Assembly: GCF_014649775.1 (NCBI RefSeq)
Contig: NZ_BMTR01000006.1
Coordinates: 186,001-250,000, forward strand
Length of the DNA: 64,000 bases
Reading direction: 5' to 3'
DNA from: Streptomyces longisporoflavus
GTDB taxonomy: Bacteria; Actinomycetota; Actinomycetes; Streptomycetales; Streptomycetaceae
Positions 10,653-19,161 of this stretch are shown here, in pieces. Below the pieces are notes generated by a model. That model saw only the letters and a list, made by a program, of their open reading frames with translations, was not told the origin of the DNA and did no database searches. The translations under genes were made by a program, and so were the position numbers. The number at the start of each line of letters is the position of its first letter. Position 1 is the first letter of the stretch.

Positions 10653-11253
10653 GGCCGGCCTCCGCGGTCTGGACGAGCGCGTCGAAGAGCAGCGCGGAGG
10701 AGGTCGCCCCCGGGTCCTGGTGCCCGATGCTCCGCTCGCCCAGATAACTGGCCCGCCCCTTGCGTGCCTGCAGGGGCGTCGTGGCGAGCGCGCCTTCGTT
10801 GGCGGCGTCACGCGCCGCGCCGAACGACTCCCCGAGCGCGTCGACCGCGGGCACGAGAGCGTCCAGCATCGTCTTGTCGCCGGGAGCCGCGCCCCCGAGC
10901 GCGCTGACCGCGTCGACGCCGGTGCGCAGCGCGTCGGCGAACTGCTGCTCACTGACCTCGGCGGCGTCGCCGAGAGCCTTGCCGGTGCGCCGCAGCAACG
11001 TGCCGTAGAGCGGCCCCGACGCACCCCCCACGGTCGAGATCAGCTGCCGGCCCGCCAGGGTGAGCACGGCTCCGGGCGTGGCGGGCGCGTCCTTCTCCAG
11101 GGTGGTCGCCACGGCGGCGAACCCGCGCTGCAGATTGCTGCCGTGGTCGGCGTCGCCGATCGGCGAGTCGAGCTGGGTGAGCCGCTCCGCCTCCCGGTCG
11201 ACGAGTGCGGCGGCCGAGGTCAGCCAGTGACGGAAGAATGCGGCATCGAGCAC
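10645..11253 (-). CDS. dhaL: Dihydroxyacetone kinase subunit DhaL (ADP-binding)
   Basis: A 202-residue all-alpha DhaL protein. The nucleotide/Mg site is visible as DSPIGDADHGSNLQRGF (about residues 28-44), where the aspartates hold the two Mg ions of the permanently bound ADP. VGGASGPLYGTLLR and GDKTMLDALVPA are further family motifs. It transfers phosphate from ADP regenerated by DhaM to dihydroxyacetone on DhaK. The GTG start at 11253 has AAGGAG 5 bases upstream. It lies 68 bases after dhaK and overlaps dhaM by 8 bases. Confidence 0.95.
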   Translation of the reverse strand: MLDAAFFRHWLTSAAALVDREAERLTQLDSPIGDADHGSNLQRGFAAVATTLEKDAPATPGAVLTLAGRQLISTVGGASGPLYGTLLRRTGKALGDAAEVSEQQFADALRTGVDAVSALGGAAPGDKTMLDALVPAVDALGESFGAARDAANEGALATTPLQARKGRASYLGERSIGHQDPGATSSALLFDALVQTAEAGRE

Positions 11254-11321
11254 GGAAACTCCTTGCGCGGTAGAACAGTTGGGTACGGAAGCCTCAGCGG
11301 TGCGCGGAGGCGGCGGGCGGA

Positions 11322-12314
11322 TCAGACGCCCCAGCGGAGCCCGGCGGTACGCACCGGAGCGTTCCAGAGCCGCAGCAGCTCCTCGTCGACCTGGCACAGG
11401 GTGACGGACGCCCCCGCCATGTCCAGCGACGTCACGTAGTTGCCGACCAGTGTGTGCGCCACGACGACGCCGCGCTCGGCGAGGACCCGCTGGACCTCGG
11501 CGTTGAAGCCGTACAGCTCGAGGAGGGGAGTGGCGCCCATGCCGTTCACGAGCACGAGCACCGGATTACGCGGATCGAGATCCTCCAGTACGGCGTTCAC
11601 GGCGAAGTCCGCGATCTCGCTCGACGTCATCATCGGGCGCCGCTCACGGCCGGGCTCGCCATGGATGCCGACGCCCAACTCCAGCTCCCCGGTGGGCAGA
11701 TCGAAGGTCGGGCCGCCCTTGGCGGGAGTGGAACAGGGGCTCAGGGCGACCCCGAAGCTCCGCGCGTTCTCGTTCACCTGCCGTGCGATCGCCTCGACCC
11801 GCTCCAGGGGCATGCCCTCGTCGGCCGCCGCCCCCGCGATCTTCTCCACGTAGAGGGTCGCGCCGGTGCCGCGCCGCCCGGCGGTGTACAGACTGTCGGT
11901 GACCGCCACATCGTCGTTGACGAGGACCTTGGCGACCTGGATGCCCTCGTCCTCGGCGAGCTCCGCGGCCATGTCGAAGTTGAGGACGTCCCCCGTGTAG
12001 TTCTTCACGATGAAAAGCACCCCGGCCCCGCTGTCCACGGCGGCGGCCGCCCGCACCATCTGATCCGGCACGGGCGAGGTGAACACCTCACCGGGACAGG
12101 CGGCCGACAGCATCCCCGGCCCGACGAATCCGCCGTGCAGCGGCTCGTGCCCGGATCCCCCGCCGGAGACGAGGGCCACCTTCCCCGCGACGGGGGCGTC
12201 CCTGCGTACGATCACGCGGTTCTCGACGTCGATCGTCAGCTCGGGATGCGCGGCCGCCATGCCCCGTAGCGCGTCCGCCACGACCGTCTCCGCGACGTTG
12301 ATCAGCATCTTCAT
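11322..12314 (-). CDS. dhaK: Dihydroxyacetone kinase subunit DhaK (substrate-binding)
   Basis: A 330-residue DhaK. GGGSGHEPLHGGFVG (about residues 51-65) lies in the substrate pocket. H218 in GIHGEPG is the histidine that binds dihydroxyacetone covalently as a hemiaminal. The length matches the stand-alone DhaK of PTS-type enzymes (about 330-356). The ATG has an AGGAGG site 5 bases upstream. It is the first gene of dhaKLM, which feeds dihydroxyacetone (from glycerol or sugar fragments) into glycolysis as dihydroxyacetone phosphate, using PEP via the PTS. No glycerol dehydrogenase gene is adjacent. Confidence 0.95.
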   Translation of the reverse strand: MKMLINVAETVVADALRGMAAAHPELTIDVENRVIVRRDAPVAGKVALVSGGGSGHEPLHGGFVGPGMLSAACPGEVFTSPVPDQMVRAAAAVDSGAGVLFIVKNYTGDVLNFDMAAELAEDEGIQVAKVLVNDDVAVTDSLYTAGRRGTGATLYVEKIAGAAADEGMPLERVEAIARQVNENARSFGVALSPCSTPAKGGPTFDLPTGELELGVGIHGEPGRERRPMMTSSEIADFAVNAVLEDLDPRNPVLVLVNGMGATPLLELYGFNAEVQRVLAERGVVVAHTLVGNYVTSLDMAGASVTLCQVDEELLRLWNAPVRTAGLRWGV

Positions 12315-12511
12315 GGGTACCTCCTGGTGGGGTGGGCAGTTAAGTCTCTGGTCCGGGTATTACCGGGTCAAGCAGCGCGTTTGCTGTTCCGGCGCGCGGT
12401 CTGGCGGGGACGGTGCGGCGAGAGGCACGGGAGAAACAGCGGGTTTACGGTGAAACGACGGGGAACCCGACCCGCTCCGCATGACGTCGAGACGCGCGAG
12501 GAGAGCCGCAC

Positions 12512-12886
12512 ATGGCGATCGCGACCTACAGCCTGGTTGCGCTGGACTGCCCCGAGCCCGAGGCGCTGGCCCGTTTCTACCAAGCTGTGCTCGGCGGCGA
12601 GGTCCGGAAGTACAACGAGATCTGGTACGACCTGCACGCCCCCGGCGGGCACCGGATCTCCTTCCAGCACGCCCCGGACCACCGGCCGCCCAAGTGGCCG
12701 CAGGGCGCGTCGGACTCGCAGCAGCTGCACCTGGACTTCACCGTCGCCGACATGGACCGGGCGCAGGACGAGGTGCTCGCGCTCGGCGCGACCCCCCTCG
12801 ATCTCGACGACCGGGGCGGAGAGCGCGGCTGGCGTGTCTTCGCCGACCCGGCGGGTCACCCCTTCTGTCTCTGCGTTCAGGAGTGA
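12512..12886 (+). CDS. VOC-superfamily (glyoxalase-like) protein
   Basis: A 124-residue protein made of a pair of beta-alpha-beta-beta-beta units typical of the vicinal oxygen chelate fold: LVALDCPEPEALARFYQAVLGG at the start, LHLDFTVADMDRAQDEVLALGA in the middle and a closing VFADPAGHPFCLC. It belongs to the glyoxalase_6-like group in which the metal ligands are poorly conserved, so enzymatic activity is uncertain. It has a GGAGAG site before the ATG. A paralogue lies at 44521-44904 and shares the LDCxxPExLAxFYxxxLGG start and the DSQQxHL motif. Confidence 0.85.
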   Translation: MAIATYSLVALDCPEPEALARFYQAVLGGEVRKYNEIWYDLHAPGGHRISFQHAPDHRPPKWPQGASDSQQLHLDFTVADMDRAQDEVLALGATPLDLDDRGGERGWRVFADPAGHPFCLCVQE

Positions 12887-12903
12887 GCGGCGCACGACCG
12901 GCA

Positions 12904-13416
12904 TCAGCCCGGATGGCCGGGGTCGAGGTCGGTGACGTCGCTCAGGCGGAGCAACTTCTGGTGCGGTGAGGCGTCCCCGCCCGTCTCCACGGGCGTGAGA
13001 TGAAAGCCCGCGTGGTCTCCCCACTCGGCGTGCCGCTCCACCCTGCCGACCCACCAGGAGCAGGCGTCCGTGAGCACGGGCGCCCCTCCCGCGCCGGGCT
13101 CCCAGCGCAGGCGGGCGAACTTGTCCACCCGCGCGCCGCACTCGCCGCCGAACAGCTGCGCCAGATGGTGCTCGTCCCGCCTGAGCAGATGCACCCCGAG
13201 GAACCCGGCCCGCCGTGCCACCTCGTACGTGTGGTTGGCCCGGGAGAGCCACACCGCGAAGCGCACGGGGCTCAGTGCGCACTGCGAGGCGAAGCCGACC
13301 AGACAGCCCTTCGGCGTGCCGTCGTCGGTGGCCGCCGTGACCACCAGCATCGGGTAGTCGAGCCGGCCGGTGAACCCGTCCACTGTCACCAAGGCGACCA
13401 CCTCTCCTGTGTCCAT
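12904..13416 (-). CDS. Flavin reductase-like FMN-binding protein
   Basis: A 170-residue protein with the split-barrel flavin-binding fold: YPMLVVTAATDDGTPKGCLVGFASQ, then SPVRFAVWLSRANHTYEVARRAG, which is the characteristic FMN-contact region, and LGVHLLRRDEHHLAQLFGG. It may reduce flavin with NAD(P)H for a monooxygenase or act as a stand-alone flavoprotein. No partner oxygenase is adjacent. It is convergent with the VOC gene, with 17 bases between stops. The ATG at 13416 is the best start, although the ribosome site (GGAGA) is rather far upstream. Confidence 0.85.
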   Translation of the reverse strand: MDTGEVVALVTVDGFTGRLDYPMLVVTAATDDGTPKGCLVGFASQCALSPVRFAVWLSRANHTYEVARRAGFLGVHLLRRDEHHLAQLFGGECGARVDKFARLRWEPGAGGAPVLTDACSWWVGRVERHAEWGDHAGFHLTPVETGGDASPHQKLLRLSDVTDLDPGHPG

Positions 13417-13447
13417 GACTTGTCCGCGTCTCCACCGTCACATACCG

Positions 13448-13483
13448 CGAGGGGCGTACCCAAACACTCGGGTACGCCCCTCG
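13448..13483. terminator. Perfect 14-bp hairpin ending the galactan operon
   Basis: CGAGGGGCGTACCC and its exact complement flank an 8-base loop (AAACACTC). It lies just past the stop of the GH30 gene, which is transcribed towards it, and before the flavin reductase start region. Confidence 0.85.
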
Positions 13484-13522
13484 GGCCATCTCATAGCGGC
13501 ATGCGCGGCCGGTCAGCGCAGG

Positions 13523-15559
13523 TCAGCGCGTGTTGATGTCGGACAGCTTCCAGCGCTGGTTGGCGCCGGAGTTCGGCGTCCACGTCGTGACGGCGGCCCC
13601 GTCGTGCGTGGCCTGGCCGCCGACTTCGAGGAGCCGTCCGGTGGCCGCGTTGACGAGCGTCCAGGTGCCGTCCCCGGTCGTGGACATGATCCACTGGGCG
13701 GCCCTGTCGCGGGGGCCGGTGTCGGGCTCGACCACCGGGGCGCCGTCGCGGACGGCCAGGCGCCTGTCTCCCGCCGCGTCGGTGAACACATGCCGACGCT
13801 GGTTGCCGGTGTCGCCGCTGATCTGCCGCAGCCGCCACCGCTGGCCCGCCGTCTGCGACGCGCTCTTGATGACGAGGCCGGTGCCGTCGTCGGCGACGGT
13901 GAGGTTCTTGCCGCTCTGGGCGCCGGTCAGCTCGTACGTGTGGTCCTCGCGCAGCTCGGCGGCGTCCTTCGCGACGCCGGAGACCCCCTTGACGAGGAAC
14001 GAGGTCACCGACTGGGCGGGCACCTCGAAGGTGGCCTTCCTGCCGCTGACCTTGATGGCGTCACGCCGCTCCAGCTTGCCCCCGGCGCTGGTCACGACGG
14101 GTGTGACGGTGGCTCCGCCGCTGACCCGGCCGAACTTGGACAGGTCGACCGTGACCGTGCGCGCCGCGGTCGTGCCGTTGACGTGGACGACCGTGGCGCC
14201 GTCGCCCTTGCCGGTCACGGCGGCGGCGCTGGAGGTGTCGTCGACCTTGACGAGCCGGTCGCCGGGCTTGATGAAGTGGGTGAAGTTGCGGGCCGTGTCG
14301 AACTTGGTGTTCGTGCGGACGGGGCAGGTTTCCAAAGTGTCCCCGGCGGTGCAGCTGAACGGCAGCTGGATGCTGCCCCAGTTGCCGCCCTTCGCGGACT
14401 CGCCGCCGGGCTTCATGTTGTCGTAGTCCTCCACCGGCTGCCAGAACACCCAGGCCTCCGGCTCCAGTTCGCGCAGGTCGTCGACCATCCGCTGGGCCAG
14501 GCCGAGGCCCGGCCGCATGTCGTCGAAGTCCTGCCCGTCGCCCCAGTCGCCCTCGACCTCGCTCATCCACAGCGGCTTGTCCGCGGCCTTGGCCAGGTCG
14601 CGCACGCTGGTGCGGCCGTCCGTTCCGTAGGTGTGGACGTTCATCTGACCGACGGCGTCCCTGACCTCCTGCGGGTAGGTGTTCCAGTTCCGCGTGAAGG
14701 TGGTGGGGTTGGTCTCGTCCATCGCGGAGATCTCCGCGCCGGTCCCGGACTTCTTCAGCGCCGGGTCGAGAGCCTTGATCACTTTCTGCTGGAGACCGGG
14801 ACCGATGTGGGCCCCTTCCTGCCGGCCGCCGACGGGCTCGCCGTCCGCGCCCAGGCGGGTGCCCCAGTAGTCGGTGTTGGGCTCGTTGAACGGGTCGAGG
14901 GTGTCGACCTTGATGCCGTGGGCCTTTTCGAGCCGCTCGGTAGCGCCCACCAGGTAAGAGGCGAAGTCGTCGACGGACTCGGTCTTGAGCTGGTCGGCGC
15001 CCGCGTCGAAGTTGCCCGAGACGTAACCGCTCTCGGTCATGAACCAGGGCGGCGAGTTGCTGAACGTCTCCCAGTGGTCGACGTCCTTCTTGATCCGGTC
15101 GACCCACCAGCGCTGGGTGGCGTCGGCCTTCGGGTTCCAGTCGCCCTTGTCCGCGGCGTTCCACCAGTCGGTGTCCTCGCGGGTGGTGCCCGCGGGAGCC
15201 TTCCACCAGCCCTCGACCGCGCCGCCGGGACGCAGATAGTCCTTGACGTCGGGGGCGTTGCCGCCGCCGATGTTGTAGCGGGCGATGTTCAGGGCCAGGC
15301 CGTCGTCGCCGAAGAGGAGCCGGGCGAGCTTCTCCCGTATCTCCTTGGGGTAGTCGCCGGTGGCGTTGGCGAACCAGACCAGGCTCGTGCCCCAGCCCTC
15401 GAACTTCTCGTGCCGGTAGGAGGGGTCGGGCCGGACGGTGACTTCGGCGGAGGCCGCGGCGGCCGGTTGCGGCGGGACGGTCAGCAGGGCCGCCCCGGTG
15501 GCCAGGGCCGTGCCGCCGACGATGCCGACGAGTCGTCTCGTGCGGGTACGAGGTGCCAA
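13523..15559 (-). CDS. Secreted endo-beta-1,6-galactanase-like GH30 enzyme with ricin-type lectin domain
   Basis: A 678-residue secreted enzyme: Sec/Tat-like signal with several arginines then IVGGTALATGAALL (cleavage about residue 36), a GH30 (alpha/beta)8 barrel to about 390, the GH30 side beta-domain to about 535, and a C-terminal ricin-B/CBM13-like domain (about 545-678; ending in GGQATHDGAAVTTW and NQRWKL). The barrel starts with HEKFEGWGTSLVWFANATG, typical of the endo-beta-1,6-galactanase branch. E226 (FNEPN) is the acid/base and E334 (WMSEVEGDWG) the nucleophile. The start is an unusual TTG at 15559 with GGGAG 6 bases upstream. It is the last gene of the galactan operon. Confidence 0.85.
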   Translation of the reverse strand: MAPRTRTRRLVGIVGGTALATGAALLTVPPQPAAAASAEVTVRPDPSYRHEKFEGWGTSLVWFANATGDYPKEIREKLARLLFGDDGLALNIARYNIGGGNAPDVKDYLRPGGAVEGWWKAPAGTTREDTDWWNAADKGDWNPKADATQRWWVDRIKKDVDHWETFSNSPPWFMTESGYVSGNFDAGADQLKTESVDDFASYLVGATERLEKAHGIKVDTLDPFNEPNTDYWGTRLGADGEPVGGRQEGAHIGPGLQQKVIKALDPALKKSGTGAEISAMDETNPTTFTRNWNTYPQEVRDAVGQMNVHTYGTDGRTSVRDLAKAADKPLWMSEVEGDWGDGQDFDDMRPGLGLAQRMVDDLRELEPEAWVFWQPVEDYDNMKPGGESAKGGNWGSIQLPFSCTAGDTLETCPVRTNTKFDTARNFTHFIKPGDRLVKVDDTSSAAAVTGKGDGATVVHVNGTTAARTVTVDLSKFGRVSGGATVTPVVTSAGGKLERRDAIKVSGRKATFEVPAQSVTSFLVKGVSGVAKDAAELREDHTYELTGAQSGKNLTVADDGTGLVIKSASQTAGQRWRLRQISGDTGNQRRHVFTDAAGDRRLAVRDGAPVVEPDTGPRDRAAQWIMSTTGDGTWTLVNAATGRLLEVGGQATHDGAAVTTWTPNSGANQRWKLSDINTR

Positions 15560-15616
15560 CGTGTGCTCCCAACGTAGGTGACGGGGTGGCGCTGTACAGA
15601 GGAAGTGGGGGAGGGG

Positions 15617-17668
15617 TCAGGGGCCGGGCTGCCGCAGGACGGTGACGCCCCGGGGCGGCAGGGCGAGACCGCCCCCGGCTGCGTCACCGGTTGCACCGGT
15701 GAGGACTTCGCCGGTCAGTCCCGGCAGCGGCACGGTGTCGTCCGTACGGTTGACCAGGAACAGATAGCGGCTCTCGGCATCGCGGCGTACGGCCAGCTCG
15801 ACGCGTCCCCGCGCCGGGGCGGGCAGTTCGCTGCCGACACCGGCCGGTGCGAGCAGCCGGGGCAGCAGGGCGGTGAGGCCGTCCGCGCCGAGCCGCGTGG
15901 AGACGTACGCCGCCGAGCCCTGCCCCGAGCTGCGGCGGGTGACGGCGGGACGCTCGGCGTACGCACCGGTGCTGTAGCGGGCGAGCACCTCCACCTCAGG
16001 GCCCGTGACGGTGATCCGGTCGCTCCACAGCGTGCCCGTGGTGGCGTCGTCCAGGGCGACCGTGTCACCGTCGAGCAGCGGCCCGAACTCCTCGACACGG
16101 ATGCCGAGCAGGTCACGCAGGGCTCCCGGATAGCCGCCGAGCCAGACGTGGTCGTTCTCGTCGACGACGCCGGAGAAGTAGGTCGTGACCAGATGGCCGC
16201 CGCCCTCGACGTATCGCGTGAGGTCCTTGGCGAGGGCCTCGGGCACCACGTGGAGCACGGGCGCGATCAGCACGTCGTACGGGTTGAGATCGTTCCGCTT
16301 GGTCACGACGTCGGCGCGGATGCCGAGAGCCAGGAGCGCGGAGTACCAGTCCAGGGCCTCCTGGTGGTAGTCGAGCCGGGAGGTGGGGTGGGAGTCCTGC
16401 TCGCTGGCCCACCACGAGTCCCAGTCGAAGAAGACGGCCACCCGCGCCGGTTCGCGCCCGGTCCCGGCGACGGGGGCGAGCGCCTTCAGGGTCTGCCCCA
16501 GGGCGGTCACCGCACGGAACAGGTCGCTGTCGGCCCCGGCGTGGGGCACCATCGCCGAGTGGTACTTCTCGGCGCCGGCCGCCGATTGGCGCCACTGGAA
16601 GAAGCACACGGCGTCCGCGCCGTGCGCGACGTGCAAAAGCGAGTCGCGGGCGAGGTCGCCCTCGCGCTTGGCCAGGTTGACGGGCTGCCAGTTGACGGCG
16701 CTGGTGGAGTGCTCCATGAGGAACCACGGGGCGTGGCCCGCGAGGGAGCTGGTGAGGTTGGCGGAGAAGGACAGCTCGTCACGGGCCTGCGGCCCCGGCA
16801 CGACATAGTGGTCGTTCGAGACGAAGTCGACCTCGCCCGCCCAGTCGGCGTAGTCCATGCCCTTGGTGCCGCCCATCACCATGAAGTTCGTGGTGACGGG
16901 CGTCCGCGGGGAGAGCTTGCGCAGGACGTCCCGCTCCGCCCGCAGATAGTCCTTCAGGGCGTCCGAAGAGAACCGCTTGAAGTCCAGCTGCTGGGTGGGG
17001 TTGGGGTGCGAGGCCGCGAGCCGGGGCGGCAGGATCTGCTCCCAGTGGCTGTAGCGCTGGGACCAGAAGGCCGTGCCCCAGGCGTGGTTGAGACCGTCCA
17101 GGGTGGTGTAGCGGGCGCGCAGCCAGCCGCGGAAGGCGCGGGCCGCGTCGTCGGAGTAGTCGTAGACGTTGTGGCAGCCCAGCTCGTTCGAGACGTGCCA
17201 GGCCACCAGCGCCGGGTGATCGGCGTAGCGCCCGGCCAGCTCGCGCACCAGGCGCAGCGCGTACTCCCGGAAGACGGGCGAGGTCGGCCGCCAGTGCTGC
17301 CGCGCCCCCGGCCACACCGTCTCGCCGGACGCGGTCACCGGAAGGATCTCCGGGTGCGCGGCGGTGAGCCAGGGCGGCGGGGAAGCGGTGGCGGTGGCCA
17401 GGTCGACGCCGATGCCGGCCGCGTGCAGGAGGTCCATGACCTCGTCGAGCCACGCGAAGTCCCGGGTGTCCGCGTCGGGTTGGACGCGCGCCCAGGAGAA
17501 GATCCCCACGGAGACGATGTTGACGCCGGCCTCGCGCATCAGCCGGACGTCCTCCTCCCAGACGGCGCGCGGCCACTGCTCGGGGTTGTAGTCGGCGCCG
17601 TACGCGAGCCGGGGGGCGGCGTCACCGTCCGGTCCGCGCAGCAGCCGGGACGGGAGGGTGCGGGGCAT
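15617..17668 (-). CDS. Beta-galactosidase, glycoside hydrolase family 42
   Basis: A 683-residue GH42 enzyme of normal length with no signal peptide, hence cytoplasmic. Landmarks: YGADYNPEQWP at the N-terminus, E162 in WHVSNELG (acid/base), E319 in FLMEHSTSAVNWQ (nucleophile), a trimerisation domain starting near VAVFFDWDSWW, and a small C-terminal beta domain. It removes galactose from imported galacto-oligosaccharides. It lies 57 bases upstream of the GH30 gene and 63 bases after the binding protein, in the same operon. The ATG has GGAAGG upstream. With the GH30 enzyme outside and ABC import between, it completes a beta-galactan degradation path. Confidence 0.95.
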   Translation of the reverse strand: MPRTLPSRLLRGPDGDAAPRLAYGADYNPEQWPRAVWEEDVRLMREAGVNIVSVGIFSWARVQPDADTRDFAWLDEVMDLLHAAGIGVDLATATASPPPWLTAAHPEILPVTASGETVWPGARQHWRPTSPVFREYALRLVRELAGRYADHPALVAWHVSNELGCHNVYDYSDDAARAFRGWLRARYTTLDGLNHAWGTAFWSQRYSHWEQILPPRLAASHPNPTQQLDFKRFSSDALKDYLRAERDVLRKLSPRTPVTTNFMVMGGTKGMDYADWAGEVDFVSNDHYVVPGPQARDELSFSANLTSSLAGHAPWFLMEHSTSAVNWQPVNLAKREGDLARDSLLHVAHGADAVCFFQWRQSAAGAEKYHSAMVPHAGADSDLFRAVTALGQTLKALAPVAGTGREPARVAVFFDWDSWWASEQDSHPTSRLDYHQEALDWYSALLALGIRADVVTKRNDLNPYDVLIAPVLHVVPEALAKDLTRYVEGGGHLVTTYFSGVVDENDHVWLGGYPGALRDLLGIRVEEFGPLLDGDTVALDDATTGTLWSDRITVTGPEVEVLARYSTGAYAERPAVTRRSSGQGSAAYVSTRLGADGLTALLPRLLAPAGVGSELPAPARGRVELAVRRDAESRYLFLVNRTDDTVPLPGLTGEVLTGATGDAAGGGLALPPRGVTVLRQPGP

Positions 17669-17731
17669 GGTGGTCCTTCCGGAGCGGTGCTCGGGGTGCG
17701 GGGGCGTGGGGTGCGGGGGCGCGGGGCGGTG

Positions 17732-19072
17732 TCACTTCTGGACGCTGAAGCCCTGCTCGGAGCCGTACTTGAGGGAGGCGTCCTGCCAGGACTTCAGGCC
17801 CTCGGCCAGGGGAGTGCCGGAGACGTAGGCCTTGCCCGCGGTGTCGTTGAAGATCGAGTTGGCGTACACCTGGTAGGGCAGGTACTGCCAGTCGTCGGCG
17901 ACGTTCGCCGCGGACTCGGCGAAGACCTTGTTGGCCTTCTGGCCGCCGAAGTAGGCGAACTCGGTCTCCTGGAACGCCTTGGACTTCAGGTCCTTGGTGG
18001 TCGCCGGGAAGGCGCCCTCCGAGATGCGGGTCTGCACGCCCTTGCCGGAGTTGGCGTACTCGACGAAGGCGTAGGCCAGTTCCTTGTTCTCGCCGAGCTC
18101 GGGCAGGGCCAGCGAGCTGCCGCCGTTCTCGGCGCTGGCCTTGTCGCCCGCGGTCCACTGCGGCAGCGGCGCCGCGCGCCAGTCACCGGCGGCCTCCTTG
18201 ACGCCGGAGGCGAAGTTGGCGGGCATCCAGGCGCCGGAGGGCAGGGTCGCGATGGTGCCGTCGCCGAAGGCCTTGTACCACTCATCGGTCCAGGGGTTGA
18301 TCGGCGCGACCAGCTTCTCGTCGAGCAGCTTCTGCCAGGTGTCGGTGTAGGCGCGGGCGCCCTTGTCGGTGAAGTCGATGCCCACCTTGGTGCCGTCGAC
18401 CTTGTAGGGGCGCGAACCGGCCTGCCACAACAGGCTGGTGGTGAGGCCCGCCTCGCCGGTGTCGCTGGTGATGTACGCCTTCGGGTCTGCCTTGTGCAGC
18501 TTGCGGGCTGCCTGGAGGTACTCGTCCCAGGTCGTCGGCACCTTGATCTTGTGCTTGTCGAAGACCTTCTTGTTGTAGAAGAGGGCCATGGGGCCGGAGT
18601 CCATCGGCAGGCCGTACACGCCGTCACCGGACTTCACCGCGTTCCACGGCCCCGGCGAGTAGGACGAGGCGAGCTTGTCGGCGCCGAAGGGCGTCAGGTC
18701 GGTGACGGACTTCGTCAGGGCGTACTGGCTCAGCGCGTAGTACTCGACCTGCGCGACGTCGGGGACGCCCTTCTTCGCCGAGATGGCGTTCTGCAGGGCC
18801 GTGTACTGGTCCTTGTTGGTACCGGCGTTCACCAGCTCGACGTCGACGGCGGGGTGTTCCTTCTCGAAGTCGGCGACGACCTTCTTCAGGGTGGGCTCCC
18901 ACGCCCAGACCTTCACCTTGCCGCCCTTCTTCAGGGCCGCCTCGATGTCCGCCGACGAGACCTGCTTCTGGTCGGATCCTTCGTCGTCGGAGCCGCCGCA
19001 GGCGGTCGCCCCCAGGGCGAGGGCGCAGAGGAGTCCTATGCCGCGCAGCAGGCGGCGGGGGTTCTGGGGCAT
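17732..19072 (-). CDS. Sugar ABC transporter substrate-binding lipoprotein (galacto-oligosaccharide candidate)
   Basis: A 446-residue CUT1 solute-binding protein. A Sec lipoprotein signal (LLRGIGLLCALALGATACGG, lipobox ATAC) is followed by an acidic linker and a MalE-like body (VKVWAWEPTLKKVVADFEKEHP; GLPMDSGPMALFYNKKVFDK; PTTWDEYLQAARKLHK). It is anchored outside the membrane and delivers oligosaccharides to the two permeases encoded upstream. The neighbouring GH42 and GH30 genes make beta-1,6-galacto-oligosaccharides the likely ligand. The ATG at 19072 has GGAAG 7 bases upstream. Confidence 0.92.
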   Translation of the reverse strand: MPQNPRRLLRGIGLLCALALGATACGGSDDEGSDQKQVSSADIEAALKKGGKVKVWAWEPTLKKVVADFEKEHPAVDVELVNAGTNKDQYTALQNAISAKKGVPDVAQVEYYALSQYALTKSVTDLTPFGADKLASSYSPGPWNAVKSGDGVYGLPMDSGPMALFYNKKVFDKHKIKVPTTWDEYLQAARKLHKADPKAYITSDTGEAGLTTSLLWQAGSRPYKVDGTKVGIDFTDKGARAYTDTWQKLLDEKLVAPINPWTDEWYKAFGDGTIATLPSGAWMPANFASGVKEAAGDWRAAPLPQWTAGDKASAENGGSSLALPELGENKELAYAFVEYANSGKGVQTRISEGAFPATTKDLKSKAFQETEFAYFGGQKANKVFAESAANVADDWQYLPYQVYANSIFNDTAGKAYVSGTPLAEGLKSWQDASLKYGSEQGFSVQK

Positions 19073-19161
19073 GGCGATGCTTCCACTTCTTTGTGGTCGA
19101 GTTCGAGATCGAGTTCGTGGGCGAGCAGAAATCTGCGGGTGGCTCAACTGGCCTGCGGGGG

